10,865 nucleotides of DNA from Nitrososphaerales archaeon TH5896. GTDB lineage: Archaea > Thermoproteota > Nitrososphaeria > Nitrososphaerales > Nitrososphaeraceae. The stretch is from the NCBI GenBank assembly GCA_014523625.1, contig JAATVP010000110.1, positions 1 through 10,865 of the forward strand, read 5' to 3'. Below the pieces are notes generated by a model. It had not been told where the DNA came from. It ran no database searches and saw only the letters and a program-made list of their open reading frames with translations. Below are positions 1-6,729 of the stretch, piece after piece (position 1 is the stretch's first letter; each line of letters starts with the position of its first letter). A program made the translations under genes and the position numbers.

Positions 1-108
1 ATGCCAAAATGTACCGCATGCATGACCTGCTATTTAGGATTCAGAGGTACGAACATTAGAAGGCATTATAGTTGGGAAAGGAGCAGATTGATGAGGGGTT
101 GGAAATGA
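1..108 (+). other. 3' end of an upstream gene, frame unresolved
   Basis: Two plus-strand frames are open from the left edge. One ends with TGA at 106-108; its TGA overlaps the ATG at 105 of purF as ATGA, the classic coupled junction, and its peptide carries a CxxCxxC-like run (Cys at codons 4, 7 and 10). The other ends with TAG at 57-59 and encodes a helix-like tail ending LLFRIQRYEH. Both are too short to recognise. The tight spacing to purF suggests cotranscription from the left, whichever frame is real. I cannot name the gene. Confidence 0.35.
93..98 (+). promoter_or_regulatory. Shine-Dalgarno site for purF
   Basis: GAGGGG lies 6 bases upstream of the ATG at 105. It favours that ATG over the TTG at 72, which has only a weaker AGAAGG at 58-63 before it. 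The choice matters because it sets the length of the PurF propeptide. Confidence 0.5.
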
Positions 109-1541
109 TCCACGAAAACTGTGGTGTGGTTGGTATTTTTTCAATGGAGAGAATTAATGTGATACCTTTCGTAATTGATTGCCTGCGTGCGCTTCAACAT
201 AGGGGCCAAGAAGCCTGGGGTCTGGCAGTACCTCAGAAAGTTCCTTTAAAAAGAATTGGATTGGTATCTTCTTCAGCCAACGAATTTCCAGTGATTTCGA
301 GGAAATACGAATCTCACGCCGCTATAGGTCATGTCCGTTATTCTACTACCGGTAAGAGTACATTAAATAATGCCCAGCCGATCAAGGTAAAAGAACTCTG
401 CATTGCTCATAACGGGACAATCGCAAATGTCGACCAGTTGACATCAATGGTAGGTGGTTGCTCCTTTACGCCTCAGTCGATGACTGACACCTTGGTTGCG
501 GCTCAGCATCTGGCAGGTCATCTAGCCGAAAGGAAGGACCTAACCGAAGCGCTTGCTATTTTAAAGCAGGAAATGATTGGTTCGTTCTGTTTCACAATTT
601 TGACCGGTGATGGGTCGGTCTACGCAGCAAGGGACCCTAAGGGATTTAGACCCCTTGTTGTCGGATTACACAAACCATCAAGCACTTACATTGTGGCATC
701 AGAGTCCTGTGCCCTCTCTGCCGTGGGTGCCCACTTGCTCAGAGACGTAGAGCCTGGCGAAATACTTCAGATTGACGATTCTGGACTTAAATCAGAATAT
801 TTCGCAAGAGAGAATCCACATGCGCACTGTGCGTTTGAATACACTTACTTTGCGCATCCCACTAGTGTAATGGAAGGTGTCAACGTATATGCAGCTCGTA
901 AACGTATCGGTGAATTCTTGGCAAGAGAATTCAAAATCCCTGATGCAGACCTTGTGATACCTGTTCCAGATTCAGCCCGCCCAGCAGCCCTTGGTTATGC
1001 GCTCGAAGCTGGCCTCCCCTTCGAGGAAGGATTAATGAAGAATAGGTATAGCAAGAAGGGGTCGATGCGAAGTTTCATCGAGCCTTATCACGAAACTCGA
1101 GTGGAAATAAATAAAGGGATTATTCCGCTAACAGACGTAATAAGGGGAAAAAATATTGTCGTAGTCGATGATAGCATAGTTAGGGGGGTAAGTTCTGCCT
1201 CAATAATAAGAATGCTTAGGGAATATGGGGCGAATAAAATTAGTATGATAGTCACCTATCCGCCAGTCCGTTATCCCTGCTATGCAGGTATTGATTTTCC
1301 GTCCCAGGAAGAACTTTTGGCATACCAACAAGTGAAGGAAGACACGATCGGGATTAAGGATATTGCACATAAAGTTGCACGAACCTTGGGAGCAGATTTC
1401 GTAGCTTACAATAACACATCTACACTCGCAAGGGCTATTAATATACCCGAAAAAGAACTGTGCTTTACGTGTACGACAGGTGATTATTCGCCATTAGGAG
1501 TCAAACCGCTGTTTAAATCTCGTGTAGCGTTGAAGGGGTAG
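105..1541 (+). CDS. purF: amidophosphoribosyltransferase PurF
   Basis: PurF transfers ammonia from glutamine to PRPP, giving 5-phosphoribosylamine, the first step of de novo purine synthesis in the cytoplasm. From the ATG at 105 the protein is 478 residues. The N-terminal Ntn glutaminase domain has the nucleophile Cys6 (ENCGVVGIF), so a 5-residue propeptide would be removed; HRGQEAWG, GHVRYSTTG and AHNGT follow. The phosphoribosyltransferase domain has the PRPP motif VVVDDSIVRG with Asp355-Asp356. Four cysteines, Cys242, Cys392, Cys453 and Cys456, fall where the Bacillus subtilis enzyme binds its 4Fe-4S cluster, so this is the iron-sulfur type. An in-frame TTG at 72 would add 11 residues and give a 16-residue propeptide; the Shine-Dalgarno favours 105. 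The stop lies 3 bases from the purE stop on the opposite strand. Confidence 0.96.
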   Translation: MIHENCGVVGIFSMERINVIPFVIDCLRALQHRGQEAWGLAVPQKVPLKRIGLVSSSANEFPVISRKYESHAAIGHVRYSTTGKSTLNNAQPIKVKELCIAHNGTIANVDQLTSMVGGCSFTPQSMTDTLVAAQHLAGHLAERKDLTEALAILKQEMIGSFCFTILTGDGSVYAARDPKGFRPLVVGLHKPSSTYIVASESCALSAVGAHLLRDVEPGEILQIDDSGLKSEYFARENPHAHCAFEYTYFAHPTSVMEGVNVYAARKRIGEFLAREFKIPDADLVIPVPDSARPAALGYALEAGLPFEEGLMKNRYSKKGSMRSFIEPYHETRVEINKGIIPLTDVIRGKNIVVVDDSIVRGVSSASIIRMLREYGANKISMIVTYPPVRYPCYAGIDFPSQEELLAYQQVKEDTIGIKDIAHKVARTLGADFVAYNNTSTLARAINIPEKELCFTCTTGDYSPLGVKPLFKSRVALKG

Positions 1542-1544
1542 AAG

Positions 1545-2060
1545 TTAGGATCTCTTTGCATCATATTCCTCTTGAACTTTCTCTGCACTAGCGATCACTT
1601 TACTCCTCATGTCAGTACGATACACTTCTAGTTTAGAAAGTATTTCCTGATGCTTGATGGCGAGAATCTGACATGCGAGTATAGCAGCATTAGATGAGCC
1701 GTTTATGGCAACAGTAGCAACAGGGATTCCTGAAGGCATTTGAGCTATCGATAGAAGAGAATCAATTCCGTCAAGGCTCGAGGTCTTAATCGGAACACCT
1801 ATGACAGGCAATAGCGTAAGCGAAGCAATCATGCCAGGGAGGTGAGCAGCACCTCCTGCTCCGGCTATTAGGACCTCCAACCCTCTTTCTTTGGCACTTT
1901 CTCCATATGAAATCATCTCGTGAACAGTCCTATGGGCAGAAACAATTCTTATCTCATGCTCGACTTCGAACTGCAGCAGAACGTCAGATGCATTCTTCAT
2001 TACAGGGAGATCTGAATCACTCCCCATTATGATCCCGACAAGTGTGCGATTCATAGCCAC
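1545..2060 (-). CDS. purE: N5-carboxyaminoimidazole ribonucleotide mutase PurE
   Basis: PurE converts N5-CAIR, the product of PurK, into CAIR in purine synthesis. At 171 residues the length is normal for a class I PurE. Visible motifs are GSDSD (13-17), SAHRT (41-45, with His43 at the catalytic histidine position) and the glycine-rich AGAGGAAHLPGM (66-77). The usual SAHRTP reads SAHRTV here, a mild change. The start is a GTG directly after the purK stop with one base between them; an ATG two codons later (2054) is an equally good start. No clear Shine-Dalgarno is present, so expression probably relies on transcription and translation through purK. A neighbouring purK supports the N5-CAIR mutase activity rather than the class II AIR carboxylase activity. 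Confidence 0.95.
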   Translation of the reverse strand: MAMNRTLVGIIMGSDSDLPVMKNASDVLLQFEVEHEIRIVSAHRTVHEMISYGESAKERGLEVLIAGAGGAAHLPGMIASLTLLPVIGVPIKTSSLDGIDSLLSIAQMPSGIPVATVAINGSSNAAILACQILAIKHQEILSKLEVYRTDMRSKVIASAEKVQEEYDAKRS

Positions 2061-2061
2061 A

Positions 2062-3234
2062 TTAAATCTTGTTCATGATTCTTAAATTACTCTTTGCTTT
2101 TTTCGATCTGTCTATTGCGTCCGAAATAGAGGCTGCTGTTATCGTTACGTGCCCGAGCTTTCTCCTCGGTTTTGAAATTCGTTTGCCGTATAAATGCAAT
2201 TTCAGTCCGTCTATGGTGAGTAGCTCGTTTAAGCCATCCAAATAGTACTCCCCTTCAAATTCTTTTGGTCCTAAAATATTAACCATCACAGTCGGTGACA
2301 TAAGTTGAGGCTTTGGAAGAGGGAGGTTTAAAATTGCTCTAATATGCTGTTCAAACTGGGAAATGGAGCATCCTTCTATACTATAGTGCCCAGAATTGTG
2401 AGGTCTCGGGGCAATTTCGTTAATCAGGATTTTTTCATTTTCAGCTAGGAACATCTCAACACAAAAAATCCCAGAACCCTTCAAGACATCAACTGTTCTT
2501 TCTGCTATGTCGCGAGCCATCCTTTCCGTACACTTGGATATCCTTGCAGGAACCAAAGTGGTATCTAGAATGCTGTCAGAATGTTTGTTCTCTGCTACAG
2601 GAAAAGAGGAGACCTGCCCGGATTCATTTCTAGCCACCATGACGGATAATTCCTTCCTGAAAGGTATGATTTCTTCAACCATCCACTTTCCAAAGCTCTT
2701 CTCACTTGCTACGTTTGTAATTTCTTCCTTCTCGTAGATTAGCCGGTTCCCTCTTCCGTCGTACGAGTTTTCGCACGCCTTCAATACTAATGGGAAATGT
2801 TTCAAGACAGCATTATTTGTACTACCGTCAATATCTTCGACTAATGCAAAATTGGGGACAGGCAAATTTTTTTCTTGCAGAAAGACCTTTTGTCTATATT
2901 TGTTTTGGATTATTTTGAGAGTCTCTGGAGCGGGATGAATGGCCTTCTTGGCACGACTTAAATCGATAAGAACGTCCGAATCTGCCAATTCTATTTCGTA
3001 CGTTAGTACATCGACAAGATCAGAGAGATTTCTTATTGCAGTTTGGTTTCTGAAATCAGCTACGATCAGATCATCCGCTAACGAAGAGGCAGGACATTCT
3101 GGATCTGGATCCAGAATATGCACTTTGAGTGACATACGTTTCGCTTCTTGTGCAATCATTTTCCCTAGCTGACCACCCCCAATTATTCCAATTGACGGTT
3201 GACTTTGAGGAATGATTCGCGTTGTAATGTGCAA
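2062..3234 (-). CDS. purK: 5-(carboxyamino)imidazole ribonucleotide synthase PurK
   Basis: PurK is an ATP-grasp enzyme that carboxylates AIR with bicarbonate and ATP to give N5-CAIR, the substrate of PurE. The protein has 390 residues. Motifs in order: IIGGGQLGKM (17-26) in the pre-ATP-grasp fold, YDGRGN (158-163) in the nucleotide-binding loop, the metal-binding stretch CVEMF to INEIAPRPHNSGH (258-283), SQFEQHIRA (292-300), and the C-terminal KLGHVT (359-364). The start is a TTG; an in-frame TGA five codons upstream (3247-3249) and the lack of ATG or GTG before the GGGQLG motif leave it as the only standard choice, with about 12 extra residues ahead of the first strand. It is first in a purK-purE pair, and a palindrome sits just upstream of the start. 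Confidence 0.95.
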   Translation of the reverse strand: MHITTRIIPQSQPSIGIIGGGQLGKMIAQEAKRMSLKVHILDPDPECPASSLADDLIVADFRNQTAIRNLSDLVDVLTYEIELADSDVLIDLSRAKKAIHPAPETLKIIQNKYRQKVFLQEKNLPVPNFALVEDIDGSTNNAVLKHFPLVLKACENSYDGRGNRLIYEKEEITNVASEKSFGKWMVEEIIPFRKELSVMVARNESGQVSSFPVAENKHSDSILDTTLVPARISKCTERMARDIAERTVDVLKGSGIFCVEMFLAENEKILINEIAPRPHNSGHYSIEGCSISQFEQHIRAILNLPLPKPQLMSPTVMVNILGPKEFEGEYYLDGLNELLTIDGLKLHLYGKRISKPRRKLGHVTITAASISDAIDRSKKAKSNLRIMNKI

Positions 3235-3251
3235 ATGAATGCTAAATCATG

Positions 3252-3270
3252 TTATTAGTTATACTAATAA
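3252..3270. promoter_or_regulatory. perfect AT-rich palindrome at the purK promoter
   Basis: TTATTAGT, a TAT spacer and ACTAATAA form a perfect 8-bp inverted repeat. Its centre lies 27 bases upstream of the purK TTG, where an archaeal TATA box for a leaderless transcript would sit; the minus strand reads AGTATAAC across the centre. It could be the TATA element, an operator overlapping it, or both. The site lies in the region shared with the divergent gene at 3352. That it is a regulator site is inference. Confidence 0.4.
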
Positions 3271-3351
3271 ACGGTAGTGTTAGCTTCTAAAACGAACTGA
3301 TGGACTCAATTTGATAAATTCAAATTACGCTGAAAACTGCTTTTTATTAGC

Positions 3352-3780
3352 ATGAAGCGTGTTGCTAACTTATTTCAAAAGGTATGCGACGAAGTGATTT
3401 CGTTGGATGATTCCATACGGTTTGCAGGTATATCGGACAAAGAGGGGAAGCTGCTGGCCGTCTCAGAACGTCAAAATCTAAAGCCTTTACTTGCGGATGA
3501 AGAAAGAGCACAATATGCAATCACTGCAGCTACTAGACAGTACACCAGATTACGCTGGGAATATCATCTAGGACGTATCCACTACGCCAGTTCTCGATAT
3601 GAACGTCTGGCTAGAGCAACAATTCCTGTTGCTGATATGAACAGTACCTTGTATTACGTGCTTTTACTTTCCTTCGATCCTGATATTCCGAATCTTCACA
3701 AGTTAATCATGGGTACTATCATTCCAAAATTACGAAAATGGAAAAAGAGGCTACTACTAGCTAATATGGGAACAAACTAA
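3352..3780 (+). CDS. small thaumarchaeal protein, DUF6659-like
   Basis: This is a 142-residue soluble protein with no signal peptide and no membrane helix. The segment IRFAGISDKEGKLLA (residues 22-36), followed by a charged helix, a YHLGRIHYASSRYERL stretch and a short hydrophobic strand, resembles a family of small thaumarchaeal proteins that I recall as DUF6659; their overall pattern suggests a compact alpha/beta sensor-like fold. No catalytic motif is visible. The C-terminus is basic (KLRKWKKRLL). The function is unknown. It is transcribed divergently from purK across a 117-base region and convergently with the SDR gene, so it is probably a single-gene unit. The family assignment is from memory of the pattern and was not searched. 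Confidence 0.75.
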   Translation: MKRVANLFQKVCDEVISLDDSIRFAGISDKEGKLLAVSERQNLKPLLADEERAQYAITAATRQYTRLRWEYHLGRIHYASSRYERLARATIPVADMNSTLYYVLLLSFDPDIPNLHKLIMGTIIPKLRKWKKRLLLANMGTN

Positions 3781-3854
3781 ACAAGACCGATTATATGCCC
3801 CCCATTCGGCGAGGGAAGTTCTAACAAATTCTAAATATTAACAAATATCAGCTA

Positions 3855-4613
3855 CTACTGTTTTGCTGAAATCCCCCCATCAACAGTAATAACACTACCG
3901 GTCACCCATTTTGCGTCTGAAGAACATAAATATGAAACAGTCCCTGAAATGTCTTCTGGTGTTCCTATCTTCCTCAGTGGAAACGAGGTTTCAAGTAATC
4001 TGCGGGCATTTTCATCTTGTAAGTAAGGATCTATGATTGGGCTTTGTATAGTGGATGGAACAACACAATTGCATCTAATACCAAACGGTCCGTACTCAAC
4101 TGCAATACTTTTGGTGAACATGATTATGCCAGCTTTCGTGACGCCATATATGGACAATGGAACGTTAGGAATTGCCCTGATTCCCAATAAAGAGGATATG
4201 TTAACAATACTACCACTTTTGTTCTTAAGCATGAATGGAAGTACGGTCTTTGTCATTCTAAAAGTCCCAAATAGATTAGTATTAACAAGCAAGTTCCATT
4301 GCTCTTCAGTCATGAGATGAAATGGAGTTGGATCACTTATTATCCCCGCGTTATTAACCAAAATGTCGATGGTTTCAAATTTAGATATTATTTGCTCTGC
4401 AGCGCTAATCACCTCACCTTCTCTTGTGAGATCTGCCTTTATTGCAAGGACGTTCTTCTTCTCCTGAATTACTTCGGCTACTTTATCAAGGCTTTTCCTA
4501 TTCCGTCCAATCAATACAACTTTACACCCTTCAGACGCAAGCCTTTTGACGGTCGCTTTCCCGACTCCACCGGCAGCACCTGTAATTACCGCTACGTTGC
4601 CTTTAGACTTCAT
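3855..4613 (-). CDS. SDR-family oxidoreductase, FabG-like
   Basis: This is a 252-residue classical short-chain dehydrogenase/reductase using NAD(P)(H). Motifs: TGAAGGVG (11-18) for cofactor binding, Asp61 after the third strand, NNAG (87-90), Asn113 of the catalytic tetrad, Ser140-Ser141, YGVTK (Tyr156, Lys160), and the C-terminal VDGG (245-248). Arg37 after the second strand (LIGRN) suggests NADP(H). The Ser141-to-Tyr156 spacing is two residues longer than in FabG itself, so it may not be a fatty-acid reductase; archaeal members of this group often act on sugars, alcohols or 3-hydroxyacyl substrates. The substrate cannot be read from sequence. The ATG start has a TATA-like box about 25 bases upstream, consistent with a leaderless single-gene transcript. 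Confidence 0.9.
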   Translation of the reverse strand: MKSKGNVAVITGAAGGVGKATVKRLASEGCKVVLIGRNRKSLDKVAEVIQEKKNVLAIKADLTREGEVISAAEQIISKFETIDILVNNAGIISDPTPFHLMTEEQWNLLVNTNLFGTFRMTKTVLPFMLKNKSGSIVNISSLLGIRAIPNVPLSIYGVTKAGIIMFTKSIAVEYGPFGIRCNCVVPSTIQSPIIDPYLQDENARRLLETSFPLRKIGTPEDISGTVSYLCSSDAKWVTGSVITVDGGISAKQ

Positions 4614-4633
4614 TATCGCTAAAACCGCCTAAC

Positions 4634-4641
4634 TTTTTAAA
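4634..4641 (-). promoter_or_regulatory. candidate TATA box for the SDR gene
   Basis: The minus strand reads TTTAAAAA, centred about 25 bases upstream of the ATG at 4613. This spacing places transcription initiation at or next to the start codon, as for leaderless archaeal mRNAs. No Shine-Dalgarno is present in between. Confidence 0.45.
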
Positions 4642-4713
4642 GAGTCTTTCGCATCGGTCGGACCATGGTTCTTGCTTTTTTTACTACCGAACGTAATAAT
4701 AATACATCGTGTT

Positions 4714-4723
4714 GTAATTAATT
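4714..4723 (+). promoter_or_regulatory. candidate TATA box for the PINA-like gene
   Basis: GTAATTAATT is centred about 29 bases upstream of the ATG at 4748, so initiation would fall within a few bases of the start codon. A GAAGGA at 4728-4733 is too far (14 bases) from the ATG to act as a good ribosome site and would lie upstream of the predicted transcript. Confidence 0.35.
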
Positions 4724-4747
4724 TCACGAAGGATTGATTTTGGCGTT

Positions 4748-6571
4748 ATGAAGATATTACTGGATACTAGTGCAATAATTGACGGCGAATTTACTAGAAT
4801 ACTTGAAAGAACCAAGAGTTCCGACTATTCTATCATCATCCCGGTCGCAGTAATTGACGAATTGCAGTCTCAAGCATCCACGAATAAGGAATACGGCTTC
4901 ATTGGTCTGAATGAAATTAAGAAGATTAGAAGAATATGCAAAAGCTTGAATATAGAATTGAAAATTCTAGGTGAAAGGCCTTCAGTAGGGGATATTAGTT
5001 TGGCCACTCGGGGAAGAATTGATGCAATAATTAACGAGCTAGCCCTAATTGAGGAAGCTACCTTGGTGACTGCGGATTACGTTCAATCGCAGGTCGCAGA
5101 AGCTTTTGGTATTCAAACTTGGCACATACCTCGTCGGATCAATAGCTCATCAATAGGCTTTGAAGACTACTTTGACGAACATACTATGAGCGTGCATATG
5201 AAAGAAGGTGTTATGCCTGTGGCCAAGAGGGGTGTCCCGGGGGACTTTCACCTTGAACCCCTGGATAACAAACCAGTCACGAGGAATGAACTGACGTCAA
5301 TTGTAAGAGAAGTTTCAGAGCTATGCAGGAATCCAGAAATTGGAACGGTTGAAGTTAGCCTAGATGGAGCTACGGTATATCAGTATGGAAGCTACAGAAT
5401 TGCAGTAACGAAGCCGCCTTTTTCTGACGGCATGGAGATAACTGTCGTTAAGCCCATTGTGAAGCTCCGAATTCAGGACTATCATCTTTCGATCAAGCTA
5501 CAGAACAGACTAGATGAGGGAGCTGAAGGTATAGTCATTGCTGGACCCCCAGGTTCTGGTAAGAGCACTTTCGCGAGCAGCTTGGCTGAATACTATGTTG
5601 ATAGAAGCAAGATTGTGAAGACGTTTGAATCTCCAAGAGATTTGCAGGTTAAAAAAGAAATTACACAATACGGCCCTTTAGAAGGTAGTTTTGAAAATGC
5701 GGTAGATATTCTGCTTCTAGTAAGGCCAGATTACACAGTGTTCGACGAAGTCAGGAGGAAGGCAGATTTTGAAGTATTTTCAGACATGAGACTTGCAGGT
5801 GTGGGTATGATAGGAGTTCTTCATGCTTCCACCTCGCTAGATGCAATTCAGCGTTTCATTGGAAGAATTGAACTTGGAATGATCCCTCATATTATAGACA
5901 CAATTATTTTTATCAAGAATGGATCGGTAAATAAGGTGTTTGACATCTCTCTAACTGTTAGGGTCCCATCTGGGATGTCTGAACCTGACCTCGCGAGACC
6001 TCTTGTTGAAATCAAGGATTTTGAAACTCAGGAAGTGGAGTATGAAATCTATACCTACGGCGAGGAAAATGTAGTAGTTCATATTGGTAGTTTGGAGAAA
6101 CCTGAGAATCATCATGATGCTATAAAAAAACTGGCTGCGGCGCAGATCAAGGACACAATTAGGAGATTTGACCCAGGAGCAGAAGTTAGGATCATATCGG
6201 AGAAAAAAATTGAAGTCAGGGCGGATAAGGTTGCAGTTCCTCGATTGATCGGCAAGGGAGGATCAACAATAAACGAATTGGAAAATATTCTTGGGGTGAG
6301 TATTGACGTAGAGGCGAAAACCCCTGCCTTGGGTAAGCAAATTGAATTTGACATTGTGGAAGCTGGTTCTGCAATAACTTTCCTGACAAACAACTATGCC
6401 GTCGGGAAAGCTATTGACATCTATGTAGAAGATGATTTTGTTCTAAATAGCCAAGTGGGTAAGAAAGCAAAGGTAAAGATCGACAAGAGATCAGCGAGTG
6501 GCAAAAAGCTCATAAGCGCATTCCTTTCGGGGCAGGAAATAAAGATCTTCTTAAGCAGATCAGTCGAGTAA
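4748..6571 (+). CDS. PIN-domain ATPase with KH domain (PINA-like)
   Basis: This is a 607-residue archaeal protein of the PilT-family ATPase group (COG1855 type). An N-terminal PIN domain spans about 1-130 with acidic positions Asp6, Glu38, Asp92 and Asp110 as in PIN nucleases. A linker leads to a VirB11/PilT-like ATPase core with Walker A GPPGSGKST (266-274), Walker B-like TVFDEVRR (330-337; Asp333-Glu334) and HAST (359-362). A KH domain follows (496-523) with its GKGG loop at 502-505, then a basic tail (570-587). In Sulfolobus islandicus the homologue PINA is a hexameric ATPase that drives Holliday-junction migration and binds Hjc and Hjm; a similar nucleic-acid role is inferred here. A role in RNA metabolism cannot be excluded, because PIN and KH domains often act on RNA. 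It has its own promoter and no functionally linked neighbour. Confidence 0.92.
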   Translation: MKILLDTSAIIDGEFTRILERTKSSDYSIIIPVAVIDELQSQASTNKEYGFIGLNEIKKIRRICKSLNIELKILGERPSVGDISLATRGRIDAIINELALIEEATLVTADYVQSQVAEAFGIQTWHIPRRINSSSIGFEDYFDEHTMSVHMKEGVMPVAKRGVPGDFHLEPLDNKPVTRNELTSIVREVSELCRNPEIGTVEVSLDGATVYQYGSYRIAVTKPPFSDGMEITVVKPIVKLRIQDYHLSIKLQNRLDEGAEGIVIAGPPGSGKSTFASSLAEYYVDRSKIVKTFESPRDLQVKKEITQYGPLEGSFENAVDILLLVRPDYTVFDEVRRKADFEVFSDMRLAGVGMIGVLHASTSLDAIQRFIGRIELGMIPHIIDTIIFIKNGSVNKVFDISLTVRVPSGMSEPDLARPLVEIKDFETQEVEYEIYTYGEENVVVHIGSLEKPENHHDAIKKLAAAQIKDTIRRFDPGAEVRIISEKKIEVRADKVAVPRLIGKGGSTINELENILGVSIDVEAKTPALGKQIEFDIVEAGSAITFLTNNYAVGKAIDIYVEDDFVLNSQVGKKAKVKIDKRSASGKKLISAFLSGQEIKIFLSRSVE

Positions 6572-6684
6572 TTAAATATATTATTCGATTTGAAGGCGTT
6601 GGGGGGTTTGAACAATAATTAGGAGAAATACACGTCGGACAAAGAGTCATCGGATATGCAGATATGCTCAGGCCTTGCAGAAGC
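6572..6684 (+). other. intergenic leader between the PINA-like gene and galT
   Basis: No gene can be supported here. A G6 run at 6601-6606 stands out. A frame open from 6612 to TAA at 6735-6737 encodes an Arg-rich stretch (RRNTRRTKSHR) but has no ATG, GTG or TTG near its beginning, and it crosses the galT promoter. An 18-codon ATG frame at 6656-6712 also lacks support. Confidence 0.4.
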
Positions 6685-6695
6685 TTTATTTAAAA
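6685..6695 (+). promoter_or_regulatory. TATA box for galT
   Basis: TTTATTTAAAA is a good match to the archaeal box A. Its centre at about 6690 predicts initiation near 6715, which keeps the Shine-Dalgarno at 6719-6725 on the transcript. This is the best-formed promoter in the window. Confidence 0.6.
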
Positions 6696-6718
6696 GATCA
6701 GCCTCGTTTTAAGGGGCA

Positions 6719-6725
6719 GGGTGAT
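6719..6725 (+). promoter_or_regulatory. Shine-Dalgarno that decides the galT TTG start
   Basis: GGGTGAT matches the complement of the 16S rRNA 3' end (ATCACC) and ends 4 bases before the TTG at 6730. The nearby GTG (6721) and ATG (6724) run into the TAA at 6727-6729, so the TTG is the usable start. Confidence 0.6.
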
Positions 6726-6729
6726 GTAA

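Noticed and set aside
2507..3172. Plus-strand open frames inside purK
   Set aside because: They are antisense shadows of a purK with all its ATP-grasp motifs and show no family resemblance.
3781..3854. AACAAAT direct repeats and a T-rich minus strand between convergent genes
   Set aside because: Two 7-bp copies in AT-rich sequence are expected by chance; the T-rich minus strand could aid termination of the SDR transcript but is too weak to call.
4033..4622. Plus-strand open frames inside the SDR gene
   Set aside because: The minus-strand frame carries the full SDR motif set; these are its shadows.
4674..4684. T-run as a terminator on the plus strand
   Set aside because: No plus-strand gene ends nearby, and it lies within the divergent promoter region.
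6112..6615. Minus-strand frames over the 3' end of the PINA-like gene
   Set aside because: They lie antisense to the KH domain and tail, with low-complexity content and no start signal.
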